From assembly GCA_003612485.1 (NCBI GenBank), contig RAZA01000019.1, positions 16,119-80,118 on the forward strand: a stretch of 64,000 nucleotides of DNA, in the 5' to 3' direction. This document shows positions 35,852 through 42,617 of the stretch, in pieces. Below the pieces are notes generated by a model that was not told the DNA's origin, did not search any database, and saw nothing but the letters and a program-made list of their open reading frames with translations. This DNA is from a bacterium D16-50 (GTDB lineage Bacteria; Bacillota; Clostridia; Lachnospirales; Lachnospiraceae). Numbering within the stretch: position 1 is the stretch's first letter; the number at the start of each line of letters is the position of its first letter. The position numbers and the translations under genes were made by a program.

Positions 35852-37171
35852 CTATGATTCGTTCTCAAATCCCGCCTTGTCATGGGCGGCAATGATCAGA
35901 ATGCGGCCCTTTTGTCTTGCGGCCACATACGCCTCCGCCAGACGGCGGGTTCCCTGATCCATCCCCGTGAAGGGCTCGTCCAGAAAGACATATGCGGAGT
36001 CGGCCTCCATGGCCCTCACAAGAGCCACCCTGCGCTTCATGCCGCCGCTAAGCAGCCCGCAGGGCTTCTCCAGAGCATCCTCCTCCAGAAGTCCGGCCAG
36101 AGCCTCCCTTGCCCTATTCCGGTCCCCTGTCACCAGCTCCACATTCCTCACCGCGCTATACTCCTCGCAGAGTCTGTCCTCCTGAAACACCATGCTGCAG
36201 GTTCCTCGGGCCTGACATATCCCGCTGTCCGGCTCCGTCAGCCCTGCCAGAATGCGAAGCAGTGTCGTCTTCCCGCTGCCGGAAGGCCCGTTTAGAAAAT
36301 ATGTCTCTCCCGGCTCGTATACTCTGCTCACATCCTCCAAAACGGCCCTGCCGTCGTACCCCTTTCGGATATTTTGCACCCATAGACAAGCCTCCCCGCT
36401 GTCCTGGGCCTTCTTCTTGCAGCGCGGCTCCCATTTAAAGAAAAGCCCCAAAAGGCCCAGAACCAGCTTTTCCAGAAGAACGCTGGCCAGAACCGTGATC
36501 CCGGTCCATGCAAAAACCCCCGCCGTGTCCAGATAGAGCTTCGACAAATACAGTTTTTCCCCTATGGAATGGGCAGGGATGCCGATAAGCTCCGCCGCCA
36601 CCCCGGCCTTCCAGCACATGCCCAGCGAATTCTTCAGGCCCCCCAGCAAAAACGGCTTCACCGCCGGACGATAAATGTAGAAAAAACGGCTCCAAAAGGG
36701 CAGGCGGAACACGGCCGCCATCTCCAGCAGCCGGATATCCATGGCCTGCAGCCCCTCCAGCGTACAGATATAGACATTCGGCAGCACCACCAGCAGGCTC
36801 ACTGCAGCCGTAAGCCCGGAGGATCCCCACCAGATCAGGAGCATCACCGCAAAAGATGCAATGGGGACAGTCTTCATCAACTCCATCACGGGGGCAAGGA
36901 GCTGTTCCAGCAGCCAAAAACGGTAACTCCCCGCCGCAAGAACCAAGGCCGCAAAAAAACCTGCCCCAAATCCTATCATAATGCGCAGCAAAGATCCCCC
37001 CACAATTCTGTAGAATTCTACCTGCCCCAATAACCCAAACAGCCTAAGCCCCGTCTCTATAGGTGATGCCAGCAGAATATCATTGTCCGCCGCGGCGGCC
37101 AGAAGGGCCCATAGGCCAAGCCAGAAGGCTCCTGCCGCCCAGCCGGCCAAAGCGCTCTTTCCCCGCCTCAT
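35852..37171 (-). CDS. ABC importer permease and ATPase fused in one polypeptide (SsuC/TauC-SsuB-like)
   Basis: The N-terminal half is an inner-membrane permease with about six segments, and its EAA-like loop reads LLEMAAVFRLPFWSRFFYIY. It is followed, after a basic linker (KWEPRCKKKAQDSGEA), by a full ATPase domain with Walker A NGPSGSGKTTLL, signature LLSGGMKRRVALVRAME and Walker B YVFLDEPFTGMD. Such systems carry sulfonates, nitrate-like anions or thiamine precursors. The ATG at 37171 is the likely start; a frame with Gly/Arg-rich, non-conserved codons extends to 37303. The binding lipoprotein is encoded upstream in the same operon. Having permease and ATPase in one chain is uncommon for this class. 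Confidence 0.85.
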   Translation of the reverse strand: MRRGKSALAGWAAGAFWLGLWALLAAAADNDILLASPIETGLRLFGLLGQVEFYRIVGGSLLRIMIGFGAGFFAALVLAAGSYRFWLLEQLLAPVMELMKTVPIASFAVMLLIWWGSSGLTAAVSLLVVLPNVYICTLEGLQAMDIRLLEMAAVFRLPFWSRFFYIYRPAVKPFLLGGLKNSLGMCWKAGVAAELIGIPAHSIGEKLYLSKLYLDTAGVFAWTGITVLASVLLEKLVLGLLGLFFKWEPRCKKKAQDSGEACLWVQNIRKGYDGRAVLEDVSRVYEPGETYFLNGPSGSGKTTLLRILAGLTEPDSGICQARGTCSMVFQEDRLCEEYSAVRNVELVTGDRNRAREALAGLLEEDALEKPCGLLSGGMKRRVALVRAMEADSAYVFLDEPFTGMDQGTRRLAEAYVAARQKGRILIIAAHDKAGFENES

Positions 37172-37406
37172 GCTTCCGGAGCCCTTGCGCCCAGATTCTC
37201 TGCCCTCATGGGTTCCTATCCCATGAATTTTCTCCCCATTCCCGCCTTGCCGACGCCTTCCGCTGCCGGGCCAGCCCTGTCTCCATCCCATCGTCCGATT
37301 CATCCTGCCTTCATTCCTGCTTCCGGCTGCATCAAGTTTTCGTTCCTGCGTCCATGCCTGATCCGGCTACGTCCGGCTTCTTTCCTGCATCCTGCTTCCT
37401 TACTTT

Positions 37407-37499
37407 CATCCGGCTCCGCCCTGCTTTTGCTCCTGCGTCCGGCCTTGTTCCTCTTTCATTTCTGCATCCGGCTCCGCCCTTCTTTCACTCCTGCGTCCG
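37407..37499. repeat. imperfect direct repeat of about 58 bp
   Basis: Blocks CATCCGGCTCCGCCCT (37407 and 37465) and CTCCTGCGTCCG (37430 and 37488) recur 58 bp apart, and shorter relatives of the unit extend to about 37310. It lies between the lipoprotein gene and the fused permease-ATPase gene. Confidence 0.7.
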
Positions 37500-38528
37500 A
37501 TTTCCGGCAGGATCCACATAATAGAATGCTTCCTCCGGCAGGCTTCCCCCTATCAGCTCCTGATCGAAGCCTGCAAGCACTTTCAGATAGCCCTCAAGCT
37601 TCTCCTGCAGCTCCTTTCCCTGAATGCAGGTGACATTGCACTGAGGAATGGCCTCCAGCGCGATCTCCTCCCCGGCCACGATCCCGGCCTGCACCGCAAG
37701 GGCCGCTCCGGTCTCAGGATCCCTATTCAGGGCAGCCGCGCTCTCTTCATGTTCCCGCAGGAACTCCCTCACCGCGTCTTCATGCTCCTCCAGAAACTCA
37801 TTCCTGACGATAGTGACTCCGGTGACCATGCCTCCCATGCCCCCAGACAGCTTTTCCCATTCCTCGTTCATGTCCAGAGCGGCCCTAAGCGACTTGTTCT
37901 TCATCAGCGCCGCCGTGGCAAAGGGCTGAGGAAGCAGCCCCAGCGCCTCCGGCTTCTCCGCAAGCACCGCCGCCACCTCCGCCGCTTCAGATTTAAAATC
38001 GAGCGCATAGTCTTCCTCCGCAAATCCATTCTCATGCAGGATATAGCGCAGGGCGGCCTCCGGCGTGGTTCCCTTTCCGGTAAGGTAGATGGTGCGTCCT
38101 CTCAGATCCTCCACGCACTCTACCTCCCCATCTCCCGTCACAAGGTACAGCACCCCCAGCGTATTGACGTCTATGACGGACACGCCTCCATCCGTCCTAT
38201 GCCAAAAAGCCGCCGCCACATTGGCAGGCACCAGCGCTATGTCAAGCTCCCCCTTCGCCATAAGCGCCAGCAGCTCGTCCGCCCCCGCCGCCATCCTAAA
38301 CTCATAGGAATCTTTCGTCTCGCCTTTCTCCGACTTGTCCATCAAAAAAAGCAGGCCCAAAGAGGTAGGGCCTTTCAGAGATCCCACCCTGACCTGCCCC
38401 GTCTCCTGCTGCCTGCCGCAGCCCCCCAGCAGCATAATGCATAAAAATATTGCCCCCCACAGCGCCCATGTCCGGGAACCTTTCCCCCAAATATTTTCCT
38501 TTCTCTTCTTCCATGGCCTTTTTAGCAT
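37485..38528 (-). CDS. ABC transporter substrate-binding lipoprotein (SsuA/THI5-like)
   Basis: A 347-residue secreted binding protein. The signal peptide WALWGAIFLCIMLLGGC ends with a lipobox, so Cys becomes lipidated. The mature part follows the NMT1/THI5 pattern: VRVGSLKGPTSLGLLFLMDK, DIALVPANVAAAFW, YLVTGDGEVECVEDLRGRTI, YLTGKGTTPEAALRYIL. The frame opens 22 codons earlier, but ATG 38528 has GGGCGGGAAG upstream. It is the first gene of an operon with the fused permease-ATPase. Ligand unknown; aromatic precursors or sulfonates are possible. Confidence 0.9.
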   Translation of the reverse strand: MLKRPWKKRKENIWGKGSRTWALWGAIFLCIMLLGGCGRQQETGQVRVGSLKGPTSLGLLFLMDKSEKGETKDSYEFRMAAGADELLALMAKGELDIALVPANVAAAFWHRTDGGVSVIDVNTLGVLYLVTGDGEVECVEDLRGRTIYLTGKGTTPEAALRYILHENGFAEEDYALDFKSEAAEVAAVLAEKPEALGLLPQPFATAALMKNKSLRAALDMNEEWEKLSGGMGGMVTGVTIVRNEFLEEHEDAVREFLREHEESAAALNRDPETGAALAVQAGIVAGEEIALEAIPQCNVTCIQGKELQEKLEGYLKVLAGFDQELIGGSLPEEAFYYVDPAGNRTQE

Positions 38529-38825
38529 ATCTTCCCGCCCCTTTTCTGCAGCTGCCGCCCACAGTCCTTTCTGCCCGTCCTTGCCGCTCTCCACGATCCG
38601 CGGCAGTCCCCGTCCGTCTATCTGCCAGTATTATATCAGACAAAATCCGTCATGTAAATGATCATTTTGACACCTATGTCATGATGCAACTTTTATGGAA
38701 AAAAGATGTATCTTCTATGCAAAAAGGATGTTAGTTTGATGAAACGCCCTCCTATGCTGGAAATATCAACTGATACGCCCCAAGCACGCGCTGCGTCGCC
38801 AGACCGGCCATAGACAAAAGAGCGC

Positions 38826-38847
38826 AACATGACATATATGTCATGTT
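38826..38847. promoter_or_regulatory. 22-bp perfect palindrome (possible operator)
   Basis: Half-site AACATGACATA with its exact complement, followed by a short T-run. Part of it, TATGTCATG, recurs at 38674-38682. It lies in the 384-bp region between the divergent lipoprotein and MBOAT genes. It may be an operator or a weak hairpin terminator. I see nothing else defined in that region. Confidence 0.5.
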
Positions 38848-38912
38848 TTTTGGGGCTCCTAGGGTGATTCATCCGTGCTGACGAACGACGAATATGAGGA
38901 GGGATTTTTTAC

Positions 38913-40250
38913 GTGGAACTATCAGATTTGAATTTTTTATTTCGCTTTCTCCCCATATTCCTTCTGGCCTATTATTTCTGCCCTGCAAGACACAGAAATA
39001 GGCTGCTCTTTGTTTCCAGCCTATTGTTCTACCTGTTCAACGGCTGGGTCAATACTCTTTTGCTGACCTGCTCCCTGCTGTGGAACTATTGGGTGGTTCT
39101 CATGATGTCCGGCAGGCCGCAGGCCACAGGCTGGCGCAGAGGATGGCTTGGGGCGGCGGTGCTGTATAATCTGGGGACGCTCTGCTACTTCAAATACGCA
39201 TCCCCCGCCCTGCCTCCCGGTATCAGCTTTTATACCTTCACCATGCTGTCTCTGGACATAGACGTGTACCTGCGCAGAGAAAGGGCCCCTCAGAGCTTCA
39301 CGGAACTGGGCGTATTCGGCGCCATGTTTCCCAAGCTTCTGTCAGGGCCCATCGCAAAGTTCAGTGACATGGCCGGCCAGATACGCAGAAGGGCCACCAG
39401 CGTAAAGAAGACGGAGCAGGGGCTTTCCCTTGTCATTGCGGGACTTTCCTTCAAGATCCTTCTGGCCGACCCCATAGGTATTCTCTGGCACGATGTTCAG
39501 ACCATCGGCTTCGAGAGTATTTCCACGCCTCTGGCATGGATGGGCATGGCGGCCTTTTCCGTACAGCTGCTGTTCGATTTTCAGGGGTACAGCCTCATGG
39601 CCATAGGACTGGCCTATATGCTTGGCTTCGAGCTTCCCAAAAACTTCGATCACCCTTACGGTGCCAGAAGCATCAGCGAGTATTATCGAAGATGGCATAT
39701 TTCACTGGGCCATTGGTTCCGGGATTATCTCTACATCCCTCTGGGAGGAAACCGCGGAGGAATCGCCCGCACCTGCATCAATCTGCTGATTGTCTGGGGG
39801 GTAACGGGTATCTGGCACGGCTCCACCGCAAACTTCCTTCTATGGGGCTTGATTCTGGGCTTTTTCATCGTGCTGGAAAAATGCTTTCTGGGAAGGCTTC
39901 TGGAAAGGCATAGGGCGCTGTCCCACTTTTACGTATGGTTCCTGATCCCCCTTACCTGGATCATTTTCGCCATCACCGACCTCAAGGAGCTGGGAACCTA
40001 TTTTACCCGCCTCTTTCCCTTTTGGGGAGAGGGCATCGCCGTAAACGCAAGGGACTGGATAGACCGCGGGCGAAGCTACCTCCCTCTCTTTCTGGGAGCG
40101 GCGGCAGTGTCCTGCCCTCTGGCAGACAGGCTCTGGAAAAAGTATTGGAACAGCCTCTGGGCCAAGGCCCTGCTGTTTTTGCTATTCTGGGTGTGCGTGT
40201 ACCAGATCGTGAACGGACTGCACGACCCCTTCCTATATGGAAATTTTTAA
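38913..40250 (+). CDS. MBOAT family membrane-bound O-acyltransferase (DltB/AlgI-like)
   Basis: A 445-residue polytopic protein that passes acyl groups across the membrane to surface polymers. The family signature is ISFYTFTMLSLDIDVYLRRE, then GAMFPKLLSGPIAKFSDM, YYRRWHISLGHWFRDYLYIP and GVTGIWHGSTANFLLWG, where His302 is the conserved catalytic residue. The gene starts with GTG, set by GAGGAGGG upstream. It is followed 70 bp later by an SGNH hydrolase-like protein, the usual partner in O-acetylation of wall or capsule polysaccharides. Confidence 0.93.
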   Translation: MELSDLNFLFRFLPIFLLAYYFCPARHRNRLLFVSSLLFYLFNGWVNTLLLTCSLLWNYWVVLMMSGRPQATGWRRGWLGAAVLYNLGTLCYFKYASPALPPGISFYTFTMLSLDIDVYLRRERAPQSFTELGVFGAMFPKLLSGPIAKFSDMAGQIRRRATSVKKTEQGLSLVIAGLSFKILLADPIGILWHDVQTIGFESISTPLAWMGMAAFSVQLLFDFQGYSLMAIGLAYMLGFELPKNFDHPYGARSISEYYRRWHISLGHWFRDYLYIPLGGNRGGIARTCINLLIVWGVTGIWHGSTANFLLWGLILGFFIVLEKCFLGRLLERHRALSHFYVWFLIPLTWIIFAITDLKELGTYFTRLFPFWGEGIAVNARDWIDRGRSYLPLFLGAAAVSCPLADRLWKKYWNSLWAKALLFLLFWVCVYQIVNGLHDPFLYGNF

Positions 40251-40320
40251 CGGATTGCTTACATTTTGACAGATTACTTTATCATATGATTCACGCCCGA
40301 AACGGGCAGGGAGGCACGAA

Positions 40321-41385
40321 ATGAAGAGACGTAAGCGCACACCTATCCTATTGATTTCAGTTATCGCCAGCATGCTGTTTATCAGCGTGGCATCCACCGT
40401 TAGCGCCGGAAGCGTCTATCAAGAATACCACACCGACGGCATCTCACAGCCCATCGTGACCGTTCTGATGCAGGGACTCTCCCACCGGGTCTATCCCTGG
40501 GACACCAAGCCCCGGAAGGGTTCCGGGCTGCCCCTGCTGGCTGCGGCGTGTACCTCCTATGTCCCATACGCCCTACCCACGGCTTCTGTTCCCAGTCTTC
40601 CGGCAGACGGAGGCCAGAATGCCGGCGCAGAACCAAGCGGCGGATCTGAGATTCCGGGCTCTGAGGGAATTTACCCCACAGTGGATGAATCCGGCCAGAA
40701 AAATTCCCCCGACGACGCTTCCTCCTTGGACCAGCCCGGCTCCTCGTCAGGTTCCGCTCTGCCTGATCCTCAGGAACCCCTTCGGTACGAGTTCACCGAA
40801 GTCACTCAGGACTATTTCGACGATGCCCTGATCATAGGAGACTCCCGGGCCGTGGGCATCCAGCTGTATTCCGGCTGGGACAATATGACCTACTATGCGG
40901 AGAGCGGCATGACCGTCTACAACATGTTTACCCGCAAGATCACTTTGGACGACGGCACCGAAACCACCATGGAGGAGGCCCTGAAGGAACGCTCTTTCGG
41001 CAAGATATATCTGGAAATCGGCATCAACGAAATGGGAACCGGAACCGTGGACTCCTTCATGGAGGCCTATCAGGAAGCTGTAAACCGCCTGCGGGAGCTA
41101 CAGCCGGATGCCGATCTGTTCTTGTGCGGCATCATGTATGTCCGGCAGAGCAAGTCGGAATCCGATCCCATATTCAACAACCCCGGCATACGGGAACGCA
41201 ACGATAGGATTGCCCAACTGGCAGATCAAAACACCATCTTCTATCTGGACATCAACGAAGTCACCTCCGACGAGACGGGGAACCTGAATCCCGACTATAC
41301 CTGGGATGAAGTCCATCTGCTGGGCAAGTACAATGTGCTGTGGACCGAATATCTGTCCAAGCACGGCATCTGCAAGACTCCATAA
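40321..41385 (+). CDS. exported SGNH/GDSL-like acyltransferase or esterase
   Basis: A 354-residue protein with an N-terminal membrane anchor or signal (TPILLISVIASMLFISVAST), a Ser/Pro/Gly-rich linker (about residues 90-155), and an SGNH domain. The nucleophile is Ser175 in LIIGDSRAVG; the Asp329-x-x-His332 pair is in TWDEVHLLGK, and the block with Asn is in YLEIGINEMG. All catalytic residues are intact. It probably completes the transfer of acyl groups brought over by the MBOAT protein. The acceptor polymer is unknown. Confidence 0.9.
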   Translation: MKRRKRTPILLISVIASMLFISVASTVSAGSVYQEYHTDGISQPIVTVLMQGLSHRVYPWDTKPRKGSGLPLLAAACTSYVPYALPTASVPSLPADGGQNAGAEPSGGSEIPGSEGIYPTVDESGQKNSPDDASSLDQPGSSSGSALPDPQEPLRYEFTEVTQDYFDDALIIGDSRAVGIQLYSGWDNMTYYAESGMTVYNMFTRKITLDDGTETTMEEALKERSFGKIYLEIGINEMGTGTVDSFMEAYQEAVNRLRELQPDADLFLCGIMYVRQSKSESDPIFNNPGIRERNDRIAQLADQNTIFYLDINEVTSDETGNLNPDYTWDEVHLLGKYNVLWTEYLSKHGICKTP

Positions 41386-41392
41386 AGCCTAA

Positions 41393-41445
41393 GGGCCGCC
41401 CCAAGAAGGATCCGCACTCGGATCCCTTCATAGGGCGGCCCCCTT
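41393..41445. terminator. hairpin between the convergent SGNH and asparaginase genes
   Basis: GGGCCGCCC (41393-41401) pairs with GGGCGGCCC (41433-41441), with a smaller inner hairpin GGATCC...GGATCC. The T-run is poor, so termination may be inefficient or factor-assisted. Confidence 0.55.
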
Positions 41446-41451
41446 GATTTC

Positions 41452-41547
41452 GGGCAGTTCTCGCTCTGTTATTTCGGGCAGCTCTCGCTCTGTTATTTCG
41501 GGCAGCTCACGCTCTGTTATTTCGGGCAGCTCACGCTCTGTTTCTTC
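41452..41547. repeat. 24-bp tandem repeat, four copies
   Basis: Four head-to-tail copies of a 24-bp unit beginning GGGCAG(C/T)TC. On the minus strand the unit is in an open frame encoding TERELPEI four times. A 40-codon reading frame (41550 down to 41428) begins ATG-GAA-GAA and contains all copies, but it has no good ribosome binding site and is not claimed as a gene. Confidence 0.9.
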
Positions 41548-41585
41548 CATTGGTTCGCCGCAGATCCCCCTTTGCTTGGGCCCGC

Positions 41586-42617
41586 TTATGCCATGATATC
41601 CCCAAACAGAATATCATGGTTCACCGTGCCGTAAAAGAGTCTGCGGAACTCCCCCGGCTCTTTGGTCTGGCCGAGCACCCACATAGTCTTAGTCACCGTG
41701 GCCTCCAGAGTCATGTCATAAGCCTCCATGATATGGAACCTCTCCTTGATGACCTTCCCCACCTGATAAACTTCCATATCGCTGCCCTCATGAGTCACCT
41801 GCGTAGCCATCATCACCGGCTTCCCTGCGTCCGTCCATCTACGTATCTCCTGAAAGAACGGGGTTTCCCCGTATTCCGGCAATCCCCCCACTCCGAACGC
41901 CTCGATAATGACACCGTCATAATATGGAAACAGCCGGTTCAGCACCGCGCCGTCCATGCCGGGTATGAGCTTCAGCAGCAGAAGCCTATCATTCAGCCGG
42001 CGGTAGAAAATAGGTGCCTGCTCCTTACAAGGCTTATCATCGATATAGAATACCACTCTGCCGTCCCGTATCACCGCCACATTGGGATAGTTGATGCTGG
42101 AGAAGGCGTTATAGCTCTTGGAACGCTCCTTCTTTGCTCTGGTGCCCGCTATCACATTGCCCCCGAACACGATGCTGACTCCATGGGCCTTGGCCTCAGA
42201 GGCAAATCGCAGGCTGTCCAGCAGATTGGTTCTGGCGTCCGTCACCGGCAGGTCTATGGGCTTCTGAGCTCCGGTGACCACAATGGGCTTGGGACTGTTT
42301 TGCACCAGATAAGACAGTGCGGCCGCCGTGAAAGCCATGGTATCTGTGCCATGGCAAATGACAAATCCGTCATAATCCGAAAAATATTTCTCCACAAGGC
42401 CCGCCAGCTCCAGCCAATGCCTTCCATAGAGATTCGTGCTGTCCAGACTGAAGGCCTGCAGCACATCCACGGCACAGAAATCTTTGTATTCCTCCACATA
42501 GCGCAGCAGATCCCCTGCCTCAATCTGGGGCGTCAGCCCTTCCTTGGTATATCCGGAGGCTATGGTCCCTCCGGTGGCTATCAGCAATATCCTTTTCATC
42601 CTCTGTTTTGTTCTCAT
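41586..42617 (-). CDS. asparaginase
   Basis: A 343-residue cytoplasmic L-asparaginase, hydrolysing asparagine to aspartate and ammonia. The first active-site motif is LLIATGGTIASG (Thr nucleophile), and the second is FVICHGTDTMAFTAAALSYL with the catalytic Thr-Asp pair. No signal peptide is seen, so type I is likely. The ATG overlaps the TGA of the upstream GH2 gene (ATGA), so translation is coupled. Confidence 0.93.
   Translation of the reverse strand: MRTKQRMKRILLIATGGTIASGYTKEGLTPQIEAGDLLRYVEEYKDFCAVDVLQAFSLDSTNLYGRHWLELAGLVEKYFSDYDGFVICHGTDTMAFTAAALSYLVQNSPKPIVVTGAQKPIDLPVTDARTNLLDSLRFASEAKAHGVSIVFGGNVIAGTRAKKERSKSYNAFSSINYPNVAVIRDGRVVFYIDDKPCKEQAPIFYRRLNDRLLLLKLIPGMDGAVLNRLFPYYDGVIIEAFGVGGLPEYGETPFFQEIRRWTDAGKPVMMATQVTHEGSDMEVYQVGKVIKERFHIMEAYDMTLEATVTKTMWVLGQTKEPGEFRRLFYGTVNHDILFGDIMA

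Noticed and set aside
41452..41547. Possible CRISPR array
   Set aside because: The 24-bp units are directly adjacent with no spacers and no cas genes nearby, so this is a simple tandem repeat.
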